A stretch of DNA of 49,120 nucleotides from Hungatella sp. (GCA_022792815.1 JAAWBS010000061.1:1-49120), one strand, 5' to 3'. Positions 1-8,445 are shown, numbered from the stretch's first letter. Notes: generated by a model from the letters alone, not told the origin. Numbers and translations: made by a program.

Positions 1-142
1 ATTCCGCTGAGCCCAGTAGGACAAAAAACACTCGGGCAGAGGGCCCTCCTGTTTTTTATGGTCTCAGCTCCATGGTGTAATGGCTTTTCCTGGAATATAT
101 TATCAGAATATTCAGCCAAGTTTTGAGTTTCGCAAATGCCTG
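1..142. repeat. MITE-like dispersed repeat, copy 1 (cut by window edge)
   Basis: Positions 7-141 match 11585-11719 with about six mismatches over 135 bases, counted by eye. The right terminus (GTTTCGCAAATGCCT) is the same kind of end seen in the copies at 11505-11720 and 22531-22595. The left arm is outside the window, so a target-site duplication cannot be tested. The copy lies 56 bases from the 3' end of tRNA-Leu. No protein is encoded. Confidence 0.85.
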
Positions 143-197
143 ATATACAAAAAGGTGCGAAAACTGAACCATCGGGTTCAGCTTCACACCACTTCTA

Positions 198-278
198 TGC
201 GGATAACAGGACTTGAACCTGCACGTCAGGGACACCAGAACCTAAATCTGGCGCGTCTGCCAATTCCGCCATATCCGC
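198..278 (-). tRNA. tRNA-Leu, anticodon UAG
   Basis: Read on the minus strand this is an 81-nt class II tRNA. The acceptor strands GCGGATA (278-272) and TATCCGC (205-199) pair, with an A discriminator at 198. The anticodon arm is CCAGA-TTTAGGT-TCTGG, giving anticodon UAG. The T arm carries GGTTCAAGTCC. A short variable arm fits leucine. The 3' CCA is not encoded (TAG follows the discriminator), so it must be added by the CCA enzyme. It would read CUA and, by wobble, other CUN codons. Confidence 0.95.
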
Positions 279-342
279 TGACAAAAAGCTGTCGAGTACT
301 GCACAGATATCTTATCACAAAATGATAGAGGAAGCAAGATGA

Positions 343-951
343 ATTTCTGGATCTGGAAAATTCCCCAAACTGATCTACGGAATCCTGTCTCCATCCATCT
401 CGGCCATGGACAACCTTGGATTTATCGTGATTATCACCCTGCTGGTTTATGTGTTCTGGTTCTTCGGAATCCATGACGCGGCCCTCTCCGGCGTGCTGGG
501 GCCCATCCGGGATGGCAATCTGTCCATCAACGCGGTGGCCCATGCGGCAGGCGAGGCCCTGCCCGCCATCTTCACCACGCCTTTCTGGGTATATTTCGTG
601 ATCATTGGAGGGGGCGGTACCTGCCTTCTTCGGGATCTCGGAGCCGGTGATCTTTGGCCTGCCACTGATGTTGAACCCGGTGTTCTCTGTGCCCTTTATG
701 ACGGCCTCCGTCTTAAACGGGACCATCGCCTACCTGGCCATGAGCCTTGGGATCGTGGGGAAGACCTGTGCCATGCTTTCCTGGCAGATGCCTTCCGTCA
801 TAACGGAGCATTTTTCTCCACCATGGACTGGAAGGCACCGGTTCTGATCGTGATCCTCACAGTCATAGACGGGCTGATCTATTTCCCCTTCTTTAAGATG
901 TATGAGAAAACCATGGTGAAGATGGACAACGGAGAAGAGAATCAGGATTGA
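343..951 (+). pseudogene. Decayed PTS EIIC, lactose/cellobiose (CelB) family
   Basis: CelB-family permease segments are recognisable but spread over two reading frames. Frame 1 (about 361-620) has LIYGILSPSISAMDNLGFI and the segment up to FTTPFWVYFVIIGGGG. A second frame (about 620-800) has FFGISEPVIFGLPLMLNP, the conserved substrate-region motif of the family. Frame 1 then resumes with NGAFFSTMDWKAPV...IYFPFF and stops at 951. The N-terminal half is absent, since a stop lies just upstream in frame. About 40 residues normally found between the GG(S/G)G motif and the ISEP motif are missing, and a second frameshift lies near 800-808. No intact start or ribosome binding site serves it. I judge it a remnant; a cluster of sequence errors could explain the frameshifts but not the missing N-terminus. 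Confidence 0.85.
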
Positions 952-961
952 TAGAAACATA

Positions 962-1003
962 ACAGACAGATCGAAAGAGAGAAGCTTTCGGTCTGTCTGT
1001 TTT
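962..1003 (+). terminator. Intrinsic terminator after the EIIC remnant
   Basis: Sixteen-base stem (962-977 with 985-1000, one G-T wobble) around a 7-nt loop, followed by TTTTG. It isolates the hydrogenase promoter from upstream transcription. Confidence 0.8.
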
Positions 1004-1088
1004 GCTCTATGGGAAAGGGGGTCCTATAGAACAAAAAGCCTTCCGGGGCCGTATCCAGAAAAATACAAAAAAATAGGTTCAAAATATA

Positions 1089-1106
1089 TTGATAATAATA
1101 TCACAA
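1089..1106. promoter_or_regulatory. Rex-like operator over the hydrogenase promoter
   Basis: The 18-mer TTGATAATAATATCACAA fits the Rex pattern TTGTGA-N6-TCACAA at 10 of 12 fixed positions, with a perfect right half. Flanking bases extend the dyad to ATATTG-N12-CAATAT. Rex is the NADH/NAD+-responsive repressor that controls hydrogenase and fermentation genes in clostridia. Lying on the -35 and spacer, a bound repressor would block RNA polymerase. The assignment rests on the motif only; no rex gene is in the window. Confidence 0.5.
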
Positions 1107-1117
1107 TATGAGATAAT
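1089..1117 (+). promoter_or_regulatory. Sigma-A promoter of the hydrogenase operon
   Basis: TTGATA (1089-1094) and GATAAT (1112-1117), each 5/6 to consensus, are separated by exactly 17 bases. The start codon of the first gene is 56 bases past the -10. The -35 and spacer are covered by the Rex-like dyad listed separately. Confidence 0.65.
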
Positions 1118-1173
1118 CTAAGACAGCAGTGAGCGATATGATACATCAATACATAAAAGCGGAGGGATAAGTC

Positions 1174-1413
1174 ATGAAAGTAACAATCTGTATCGGAAGT
1201 GCATGTCATTTGAAGGGTTCCAGGGAGATCATCAAGGAGATGCAGGAACTGGTCGCTGCCAACGGCGTCAAGGATAAGGTGGACTTAAACGGCGCGTTCT
1301 GCAGCGGCAACTGTGTCAACGGAGTGTGTGTGACCGTAGATGGAGTCCTGCATTCCTTACAGCCGGAGAACACGAAAGCGTTCTTTGAGAAAGAGATCAT
1401 GGGGAGGCTGTAA
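1174..1413 (+). CDS. Thioredoxin-like [2Fe-2S] ferredoxin-type protein
   Basis: A 79-residue cytoplasmic protein resembling the C-terminal thioredoxin-like [2Fe-2S] domain of NuoE/HydC subunits. Four cysteines fit the C-X4-C ... C-X3-C ligand pattern (C6 and C11, then C43 and C47). Its likely role is to pass electrons to or from the hydrogenase encoded next. A good GGAGG precedes the ATG. It is the first gene of the hydrogenase operon and ends 2 bases before the next start, so the two are probably translationally coupled. Similar small proteins accompany PAS-containing sensory hydrogenases in other clostridia. Its exact electron partner cannot be read from sequence. Confidence 0.85.
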   Translation: MKVTICIGSACHLKGSREIIKEMQELVAANGVKDKVDLNGAFCSGNCVNGVCVTVDGVLHSLQPENTKAFFEKEIMGRL

Positions 1414-1415
1414 AC

Positions 1416-3149
1416 ATGGCGATCATTGATTTCAAGGCTACGAAGTGTAAGCATTGCTACAAATGCGTCCGCAACTGCGAAGTCAAAGCGATCATGATCA
1501 AAGACGGCAAGGCGGAGATCATGCCGGAGAAATGTATTCTCTGCGGCACCTGCCTTCAGATCTGTCCTCAGTCGGCCAAGAAGCTGGTCAGCGATCTGGG
1601 TCTGGTAAAGGGATGGATTATGAGCGGACAGAATGTGGTGGTATCCATAGCCCCATCCTATATGGGTCTGTTAACATACAAAACTATCGGCCAGGTGAAA
1701 GCTGCCCTGAAAAAGCTGGGCTTTGCCGATGTCCGGGAGACTTCTGAGGGCGCCGTTTTGGTGACCGAGGAATATACAAGGCTTTTGCAGGAGGGCAAGA
1801 TGGAGAACATCATCACCACCTGCTGTCCCAGTGTCAATGACTTGATCGAGCTCTATTATCCACAGCTGGTTCCCTATCTGGCACCTGTGGTATCCCCTAT
1901 GATCGCCCACGGCAGGCTTCTGAAAAAGGAGTATGGCCAGGACACCAAGGTGGTATTCTTAGGGCCCTGTATTGCCAAGAAGAAGGAGTCTCAGGATCCG
2001 CGGCATGAGGGCTGCATCGATGCGGTGCTGAACTTTGAAGAACTGAAAGGCTGGCTTGCTGACAAGGCCATCGCGGTGGAGGAGTGCGAGGATGAGCCCT
2101 TTGACCAGATTGATCCCAAGGTGAACCGCCTCTACCCCGTGACCAACGGTGTGGTCAACTCGGTTCTGGCCACGGAGGGAAGAGTGGATTCCTACCGGAA
2201 ATTCTATGTCCACGGGACCAAAGGGTGCATCGACTTCTGTGAAAGTATGTCCAGAGGAGAGATCAAGGGCTGCTTTATCGAGATGAACAACTGCTCCGGC
2301 GGCTGTATCAAAGGGCCTACGGTGAATGATGAGACCATCTCCCGGTTCAAGGTGAAACTGGATATGGAAGATGCGGTGAAGAAGGATCCGGTGGATTCCA
2401 GAACCGTAGGAGAGATGATGGCGGACATCGATATGGAGAAGATTTTTGAGAACCGGTCGGCAAAAGATCCCATGCCCACCGAGGAGGAGATCCAGGCCAT
2501 CCTCCGGGAAACCGGAAAGAACTGCAGAGAGGACGAGTTAAACTGCGGCGCCTGCGGATATCCGACCTGTCGGGAGAAGGCCATCGCCGTGTTCCAGAAG
2601 AAGGCGGAGCTCAACATGTGTATTCCTTTCATGCACGACAAGGCCGAATCCCTGTCCAACCTGGTGATGGAGACTTCACCCAACATCGTTATCATCGTGG
2701 ATAAGGACATGAAGATTATGGAGTACTCGGCAGTGGGAGAGAAGTATTTCGGCAAGACCCGGTCCGAGGCTCTCCACATGTATCTGTATGAATTCATCGA
2801 TCCTGTGGATTTCCAGTGGGTCTACGACAAGCATCAGAATATCCACGGTAAGAAGGTGAAGTATGAGGAGTATAATCTGTCCACTCTTCAGAACATTGTA
2901 TACATAGAGAAAGAGGATGTAGTTCTGGCCACATTCATCGACATCACAAGAGAGGAAGAACTGGCCAAGGCAGAATACGACAAGAAGTTGGAGACCATCG
3001 ATCTGGCCCAGAGAGTCATCCACAAGCAGATGATGGTGGCTCAGGAGATCGCGGGCCTTCTGGGAGAGACGACGGCTGACACCAAGACTACGCTTACTCA
3101 GCTGTGCAAGTCCATGCTGGAAGAGGGCAGTGAAAGCGAGGTTCGATAG
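1416..3149 (+). CDS. hydS: Sensory-type [FeFe] hydrogenase with PAS domain (HydS-like)
   Basis: 577 residues. Two [4Fe-4S] ferredoxin motifs (about 10-55) precede the H-cluster domain (about 70-340). Its three signatures are TTCCPS (C136, C137), GPCIAKK (C185) and EMNNCSGGCIKG (C293, C297), so all cubane and binuclear-site cysteines are present. A C-X2-C-X4-C-X16-C [4Fe-4S] motif follows (C377, C380, C385, C402), then a PAS domain (about 415-530) and a C-terminal helix. This order is that of group C [FeFe] hydrogenases, thought to sense H2 or redox state rather than to make H2 in bulk. GPC replaces the MPC of bulk enzymes. The cysteine before the cubane ligand (C136), used for proton transfer in catalytic enzymes, is kept. 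The gene abuts the PP2C phosphatase (TAG-ATG), its probable output partner. The sensory role is inferred from the architecture. Confidence 0.9.
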   Translation: MAIIDFKATKCKHCYKCVRNCEVKAIMIKDGKAEIMPEKCILCGTCLQICPQSAKKLVSDLGLVKGWIMSGQNVVVSIAPSYMGLLTYKTIGQVKAALKKLGFADVRETSEGAVLVTEEYTRLLQEGKMENIITTCCPSVNDLIELYYPQLVPYLAPVVSPMIAHGRLLKKEYGQDTKVVFLGPCIAKKKESQDPRHEGCIDAVLNFEELKGWLADKAIAVEECEDEPFDQIDPKVNRLYPVTNGVVNSVLATEGRVDSYRKFYVHGTKGCIDFCESMSRGEIKGCFIEMNNCSGGCIKGPTVNDETISRFKVKLDMEDAVKKDPVDSRTVGEMMADIDMEKIFENRSAKDPMPTEEEIQAILRETGKNCREDELNCGACGYPTCREKAIAVFQKKAELNMCIPFMHDKAESLSNLVMETSPNIVIIVDKDMKIMEYSAVGEKYFGKTRSEALHMYLYEFIDPVDFQWVYDKHQNIHGKKVKYEEYNLSTLQNIVYIEKEDVVLATFIDITREEELAKAEYDKKLETIDLAQRVIHKQMMVAQEIAGLLGETTADTKTTLTQLCKSMLEEGSESEVR

Positions 3150-4328
3150 ATGGGAGTTACAGTTGATGTTGCGTACAAGAGCCTGAATAAATTTACGGAG
3201 ATCCTCTGCGGCGACCGAGTGGAGATCTTAAAGACCGCAGACTCCGACATCATGATCCTGGCAGACGGCATGGGCAGCGGAGTGAAGGCCAACATTTTGT
3301 CTACGCTGACTTCCAAGATTCTGGGAACCATGTTTTTAAACGGTGCTACGCTGGAGGAGTGTGTGGAGACCATCGCAGAGACCCTTCCGGTGTGTCAGGT
3401 CCGCCAGGTAGCCTACGCCACCTTCAGTATCCTTCAGGTGTACCACAGCGGGGAAGCGTATCTGGTGGAGTTTGACAACCCGGGATGTATCTTCATCCGG
3501 GACGGCAAACTGATGACGATCCCACAGAATATCCGGGAGATCGACGGAAAGAAGATCAACGAGTTCCGCTTCCAGGTAAAAAGAGGGGATGCCCTGATTC
3601 TCATGAGTGACGGGACCATCCACGCGGGAGTGGGGCAGCTCTTAAACTTTGGCTGGCTGTGGGATGACATCGCCGCTTACGCGGTGAAGGAGTACGCAAA
3701 GACCATATCTGCCGTCCGTCTGGCCAACGCCATCTGCCAGGCCTGCGACGAGCTCTACATGTTCCGGCCCGGCGACGATACCACCGTGGCCTGCATGCGG
3801 ATCATCGACAGCAAGCCTCTCCATCTGATGACCGGTCCGGCCCAGAATCCGGAGGATGACCAGCGGATGGTGGCAGACTTTGTGTCCGACCCCGGGGCTA
3901 AGACTATCGTGTGCGGCGGAACCAGCAGCACTGTGGTCTCCAGAGTGCTGAACAGGCCTCTCGACGTGTCTTTGGACTATTTTGACCCGGATATTCCGCC
4001 TATCGCCTACATAGAGGGCATCGATCTGGTGACCGAGGGTGTGCTGACCTTAAACAGGGTGATCAAGCTTCTGCGGCGCTATGTGAAGAAGGAGAGTGTG
4101 GCGGAAGGCTTCTTCGAGGAACTGGATAAGCCCAACGGCGCTTCCATGGTGGCCAAGATGATCATCGAGGACTGCACGGAGATCCATCTCTATGTGGGGA
4201 AGGCGGTGAACAGCGCCTACCAGAACCCCGGGATTCCTTTTGATTTAGGGATCCGGCAGAATATGGTGGATCAGCTTACGGCCGTTCTGGAAGACCTGGG
4301 AAAACCGGTGACAGTGACATACTACTAG
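3150..4328 (+). CDS. SpoIIE/PP2C-type serine phosphatase
   Basis: 392 residues. The N-terminal 220 or so residues have the PP2C/SpoIIE metal-binding motifs DGMGSG (about residue 32) and LILMSDG (about residue 150), and end with a GDDTTVACM segment typical of the fold. The remaining C-terminal part (about 225-392) is a less familiar domain with a GGTSSTVVSRVL stretch. The ATG directly follows the hydS stop codon, so translation is almost certainly coupled. Co-transcription with a PAS-hydrogenase suggests that H2 or redox sensing is turned into protein dephosphorylation. No partner kinase, anti-sigma factor or sigma factor is encoded nearby, so the substrate is unknown. Confidence 0.85.
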   Translation: MGVTVDVAYKSLNKFTEILCGDRVEILKTADSDIMILADGMGSGVKANILSTLTSKILGTMFLNGATLEECVETIAETLPVCQVRQVAYATFSILQVYHSGEAYLVEFDNPGCIFIRDGKLMTIPQNIREIDGKKINEFRFQVKRGDALILMSDGTIHAGVGQLLNFGWLWDDIAAYAVKEYAKTISAVRLANAICQACDELYMFRPGDDTTVACMRIIDSKPLHLMTGPAQNPEDDQRMVADFVSDPGAKTIVCGGTSSTVVSRVLNRPLDVSLDYFDPDIPPIAYIEGIDLVTEGVLTLNRVIKLLRRYVKKESVAEGFFEELDKPNGASMVAKMIIEDCTEIHLYVGKAVNSAYQNPGIPFDLGIRQNMVDQLTAVLEDLGKPVTVTYY

Positions 4329-4351
4329 AGGGAAAAGGAGGATGAAAGATT

Positions 4352-5803
4352 ATGGTAACAAATGACGCGACCATACTGCGGATCAAACATGACGTGCTGT
4401 ATGAGGTGGCTCGGATGGCGTGGGAAGGGAACCTGGAGGAGGGACGGGAGGAACTTCCCTACAAGATGATCCCGGGGCCTCAGGCCCAGTTCCGCTGCTG
4501 TATCTATAAAGAGCGGGAGATCATCAAACAGAGGGTGCGCCTGGCAGAGGGCAAATGCCCGGTGGGAAAGGACTCCATCAATGTGGTACAGGTGATCAAT
4601 GCCGCCTGTGAGGAGTGTCCCATCGCCTCCTATGTGGTGACGGACAACTGCCGCAAATGCATGGGCAAGGCATGCCAGAATTCCTGTAATTTCGGGGCTA
4701 TCTCCATGGATGACACCCGCGCCCACATCGACCCCGGCAAGTGCAAGGAGTGCGGCAAGTGTGCCCAGGCATGTCCCTACAGCGCCATCGCCCACTTAGA
4801 GCGCCCCTGCAAGAAGGTGTGCCCGGTGGATGCCATCACTTACGACGAGAACGGAATCTGCGTCATCGATGAGAAAAAGTGTATCCAGTGCGGGGCCTGT
4901 ATCCACAGCTGTCCCTTTGGAGCCATCGGAACCAAGACCTTTATGGTGGATGTGATCCGTCTGATCAACGCGGGCAAGAGGGTGGTCGCCATGGTGGCTC
5001 CGGCCACGGAAGGTCAGTTCGGACCGGACATCACCATGGCCAGCTGGAAGACCGCGTTAAAGAAGATCGGTTTTGCGGACATGGTGGAAGTGGGGCTGGG
5101 CGGCGACATGACCGCCGCTGCGGAGGCTGAGGAATGGGCAGAGGCTTACAAGGAAGGCAAAAAGATGACCACATCCTGCTGTCCCGCCTTTGTCAATATG
5201 ATCAAACAGCATTTCCCCATGCTTCTTGACAACATGTCCACCACGGTGTCGCCTATGTGCGCCGTGTCCAGATTCTTAAAGCAGCAGGATCCGGATACCA
5301 CCACCGTGTTCATCGGGCCCTGTATCGCCAAGAAGAGCGAGACTCTGGACTTAAATATCCAGGACAACGCCGACTATGCCATGACCTTCGGCGAGATCCG
5401 CGCCATGATGCGGGCCAAGGGCGTGGAGCTTGAGCCGGAGGAAAACCATTATCAGGCGAGCTCCGTGTTCGGCAAGCGTTTCGGCAACGGAGGCGGCGTG
5501 ACGGCTGCGGTGGAGCAGTGCTTTGAGGAGATGGGCGAGGACATCAAGGCCAATGTGATGAAGTGCAACGGCGCGGCGGAGTGCAAGAAAGCCCTTCTGC
5601 TGCTGAAAGTCGGCAAGCTGCCGGCGGACTTTGTGGAAGGCATGGCCTGTGTGGGAGGCTGCGTGGGAGGTCCCAGCAAGCACAAGACCGAGATGGAGGC
5701 CAAGAAGGCAAGGGATACCCTGATCGCGGAGGCCGACAAGCGCAGTGTCCACGAGAATTTAAAGAAACTTGGAGCCGACAAGGTGCACATGCATCGTCAA
5801 TAG
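4352..5803 (+). CDS. [FeFe] hydrogenase, group B-like, ferredoxin-linked
   Basis: 483 residues, no signal peptide. A cysteine-rich N-terminal region (CRKCMGKACQNSC) is followed by ferredoxin-type motifs CKECGKCAQACP and CIQCGACIHSCP (about 130-195). The H-cluster domain has TSCCPAF (C276, C277), GPCIAKK (C324) and EGMACVGGCVGG (C433, C437). It should interconvert protons and H2 with reduced ferredoxin. The PAF and GPC variants, in place of PGW and MPC, point to the group B lineage rather than the classic CpI type. A strong AAGGAGG precedes the start. It is the last gene of the operon and is followed by a terminator, so the upstream sensor and phosphatase genes may control its expression or activity. 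The maturases HydE, HydF and HydG are not in the window. Confidence 0.9.
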   Translation: MVTNDATILRIKHDVLYEVARMAWEGNLEEGREELPYKMIPGPQAQFRCCIYKEREIIKQRVRLAEGKCPVGKDSINVVQVINAACEECPIASYVVTDNCRKCMGKACQNSCNFGAISMDDTRAHIDPGKCKECGKCAQACPYSAIAHLERPCKKVCPVDAITYDENGICVIDEKKCIQCGACIHSCPFGAIGTKTFMVDVIRLINAGKRVVAMVAPATEGQFGPDITMASWKTALKKIGFADMVEVGLGGDMTAAAEAEEWAEAYKEGKKMTTSCCPAFVNMIKQHFPMLLDNMSTTVSPMCAVSRFLKQQDPDTTTVFIGPCIAKKSETLDLNIQDNADYAMTFGEIRAMMRAKGVELEPEENHYQASSVFGKRFGNGGGVTAAVEQCFEEMGEDIKANVMKCNGAAECKKALLLLKVGKLPADFVEGMACVGGCVGGPSKHKTEMEAKKARDTLIAEADKRSVHENLKKLGADKVHMHRQ

Positions 5804-5815
5804 ACAGGACAGAAG

Positions 5816-5850
5816 AAGTCCCTTCTGGTAGAAAGCCGGAAGGGACTTTC
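5816..5850 (+). terminator. Terminator of the hydrogenase operon
   Basis: Thirteen-base stem (5816-5828 with 5836-5848, one G-T pair) and a 7-nt loop. The T tract after it is short (TTTCCC), so some read-through into the ABC operon is possible. Confidence 0.65.
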
Positions 5851-5898
5851 CCGATTACCTATAAATTACCTGGTGACGGAAAGGAGCGGGGAATCCAG

Positions 5899-6570
5899 AT
5901 GTTTATTGCAACAAATATCCATAAGTGTTATCATAGAAAAGAGATCCTGAGGGGAGTGGATCTTTCCGCTGCTCCGGGAGAATGTGTGGGGATCATCGGA
6001 GGCAACGGGTGCGGGAAGACGACTCTCCTGTCTATCCTGGCGGGAGCCTTAAAAGCCGATGAGGGAACCATCTGCCTGGACGGCCAGGACCTGCGCAGGT
6101 CCCCGGCACTCTGTGCAAAAAGGGTGGCCTATGTGCCCCAGGAGAATCCTCTGATCGAAGAACTGACGGTGATGGATAACCTGCTTTTGTGGTACGGAGG
6201 CAGCAGGAAGGCCTTGGAGCGGGATCTGGAGTCGGGCCCCGCCGCGTTCTTAGGACTCCGGCCTGTGATCCGGCAGACTGCGGGAAAGCTGTCGGGAGGC
6301 ATGAAAAAGAGGCTCTCCATCGCCTGTGCACTCTCGGGCCATGGTTCTGTCCTGATCCTGGATGAGCCGGGGGCTGCCCTGGATCTGGAGTGCAAGGCTC
6401 AGATCCGCCGTTATGTGAAGGCCTATACGGCAGGCGGGGGCACGGTGATTCTCACGTCCCATGAGACGGGGGAGCTGTCGATGTGCACCCGGATGTGGGC
6501 GCTGAAAGACGGGAAGCTGCTTCCGGTGGAGAAGAATCTGTCGGAGGAGGCGCTGATCAGATATCTGTAG
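5899..6570 (+). CDS. ABC transporter ATP-binding protein
   Basis: 223 residues. Walker A GGNGCGKTT, Q-loop VPQEN, signature LSGGMKKRLS, Walker B LILDEPGAALD and H-loop SHE are all present. A longer open frame begins at 5563, but it overlaps the hydrogenase gene out of frame. The ATG at 5899 with upstream AAGGAG starts exactly at the canonical first strand of the domain. It would power the two ABC-2 type permeases encoded at 8446 and 9633. The set looks like an exporter of the drug, lipid or peptide type; the substrate cannot be told. It is probably co-transcribed with the three genes that follow. Confidence 0.9.
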   Translation: MFIATNIHKCYHRKEILRGVDLSAAPGECVGIIGGNGCGKTTLLSILAGALKADEGTICLDGQDLRRSPALCAKRVAYVPQENPLIEELTVMDNLLLWYGGSRKALERDLESGPAAFLGLRPVIRQTAGKLSGGMKKRLSIACALSGHGSVLILDEPGAALDLECKAQIRRYVKAYTAGGGTVILTSHETGELSMCTRMWALKDGKLLPVEKNLSEEALIRYL

Positions 6571-6622
6571 CATGTCCCACTGCAGTCTGTGGGGGAACCA
6601 GCGAAAGAAGGAGGAAATGAAT

Positions 6623-8431
6623 ATGAAGTGTAGTGTGTGCGGAGCGGAATTAGGCGGAAACGAGATGGTCTGCGGAAGCTGCGGCGCCCCGGTGGGGGAT
6701 GGACGGCAGGGAGGCGAGGGGGACCGGGAGGTGACAGAACAGTTTGCCAGACCGCTTCCCGGCGTGGAGGATGTGCCAGACAATCTGTCTTTTGCCGCGC
6801 CGCCGATTTCGGAGCCGGAAAAACCGAAGAAAAAGACAGGGCTTATCATCGGCATCGTGGCTGCTGCTGCGGTGGTGACCGCCTTGGCCGGCGTGTTTGC
6901 CTTTACCCGTCTCTTCGCCAAGGACCCCAAGGAAGTGGTGATCGCCGCGTTTGAGAACATCTATACGGAGGAACAGCGAAATCCCATGGAAGAGCTGTTC
7001 GGGCTGTCCCAGTTTCGGGATAAGGCTATGACTTCTGATGTGGAAGTCGCCTATACCATCATTTTGGACGATTGTTCTGAGGCGGAGATCAAGGAGTTTG
7101 CAGGAAGCGGACTCCGGGTAGTGGGAAAAAGCGACAGAACCAACAAGGCCGGATTTGCCAACATAGGTGTGATCTATAAGGACATGGATCTGGCCAATCT
7201 GGACATGTATTATGGGGACAGCACCCTGATGGTGGCAGTGCCGGAGCTTTCCACCAGAGTGTTTACCCTGGATTTGAGTGAAGGTCTGGCAGAGCGGATC
7301 AAGAATTCTCCTGTCTTGGGATTCATCATACAGGAGTCGGGAGTAGACATAGACGAAATCTCCGATTATCTGGATGAGATAGTCGATCAGGCAGAGTCCG
7401 GAGAGATGGCCTCCTTTGATTTTGACGCGCTGATGACCCGCTATCGGGAGGGAAGCAAGGCCAAGGAGAAGTTTAAGGAGGCCCTGTCCGTGGAGAAAGG
7501 CGAGAAGGGAATCTTTACCGTGGACGGAAAGGAACAGAAGTGCAGAGGCTACCAGGTGGTGGTCAGCAAGGATTCCATGGTGGATTTTCTTAAGGATACC
7601 ACGGATTTCTTTTTAAATGATCAGGAGCTTCAGGATCAGTACTTATACCAGTTGGAACAGGCCGTGAAGATGATCGAGATCTTAAACGGCGACTATTATT
7701 ACGGTATGACTGCCCAGGACATATTCTCGGACAGCATGGAGGATATGGAACAGGCAGTGGCGGAGATGATCGATTTCCTGGACGAGACCTTGAGCGATGT
7801 GGAGATGACGGTCTATGTGGACAAGAAGGGCCGGCTGGCGGCGGTGGACGGCACCACGGTTCTTGAGACAGGCGATGAAGAGATCGAGGGAGAGTTTGCG
7901 TTCCGGTTTTTGGGCGGCACCTATCTGACGGAAAATATGACCGCAGACATAAGCCTTGCTGATGACGGCCAGCAGATAGAGATTGCTATGGAGAGGCAGG
8001 GCAGCTATGACGGAAAAGAACTCACCGGCGATATGGATATCGATGTCAAGATGAGAGGCAGAGAGAAGATGGATGCAGGCATCAGCCTGACCGGCACCTA
8101 TGACTGCGACGGCGGTGATTACCATATGGGGCTGACCGTGACCGCGGACAAGTCTAAGGTGGCAGATCTGTCTGTGACAGGAGTGGTGGATGAGCTGGTG
8201 AAGGGAGAGACCATCCGCTTGGATATCGACGAGTTGGAGGTAAGCCTGATGGACGGCATGGGAGACATCAGCTTTCGGGGCGAGTTTGCCTGTGAACCTT
8301 TAGGGGAAGCGGTGACGGCCCTCGAGGGCGATGCCTTTGACGTGGTGGCGGCAGATGAGAGCGACTGGCAGAGTGTCATCATGGAGATCTACATGGGAGC
8401 CATGGGACTGATGACTCAGATTGATTTCTAA
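6623..8431 (+). CDS. Zinc-ribbon membrane-anchored protein
   Basis: 602 residues. An N-terminal zinc ribbon (CSVCG ... CGSCG, within the first 25 residues) is followed by an acidic, proline-rich linker, one hydrophobic helix (about 79-102) and a large soluble domain of about 490 residues rich in acidic residues and alternating strands. The predicted topology is zinc ribbon inside the cell, large domain outside. The ATG at 6623 is chosen because AAGGAGG lies 8 bases upstream; ATG 6617 would leave only 2. It sits between an ABC ATPase and its two permeases, so it may be a sensor or extracellular partner of that transporter. I do not recognise the large domain. Confidence 0.8.
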   Translation: MKCSVCGAELGGNEMVCGSCGAPVGDGRQGGEGDREVTEQFARPLPGVEDVPDNLSFAAPPISEPEKPKKKTGLIIGIVAAAAVVTALAGVFAFTRLFAKDPKEVVIAAFENIYTEEQRNPMEELFGLSQFRDKAMTSDVEVAYTIILDDCSEAEIKEFAGSGLRVVGKSDRTNKAGFANIGVIYKDMDLANLDMYYGDSTLMVAVPELSTRVFTLDLSEGLAERIKNSPVLGFIIQESGVDIDEISDYLDEIVDQAESGEMASFDFDALMTRYREGSKAKEKFKEALSVEKGEKGIFTVDGKEQKCRGYQVVVSKDSMVDFLKDTTDFFLNDQELQDQYLYQLEQAVKMIEILNGDYYYGMTAQDIFSDSMEDMEQAVAEMIDFLDETLSDVEMTVYVDKKGRLAAVDGTTVLETGDEEIEGEFAFRFLGGTYLTENMTADISLADDGQQIEIAMERQGSYDGKELTGDMDIDVKMRGREKMDAGISLTGTYDCDGGDYHMGLTVTADKSKVADLSVTGVVDELVKGETIRLDIDELEVSLMDGMGDISFRGEFACEPLGEAVTALEGDAFDVVAADESDWQSVIMEIYMGAMGLMTQIDF

Positions 8432-8445
8432 GAGGAGATTCGAGG

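Noticed and set aside
198..278. tRNA-Leu as an integration (att) site for a genomic island
   Set aside because: No integrase gene and no duplicated tRNA 3' end were found in the window; the neighbouring EIIC remnant lies on the 5' side of the tRNA.
226..726. 166-codon minus-strand frame across tRNA-Leu and the EIIC remnant
   Set aside because: It runs through a tRNA gene and lacks a plausible start.
2204..2797. 197-codon minus-strand frame opposite hydS
   Set aside because: The plus strand encodes complete hydrogenase motifs; the antisense protein is Ser-rich and has no recognisable domain.
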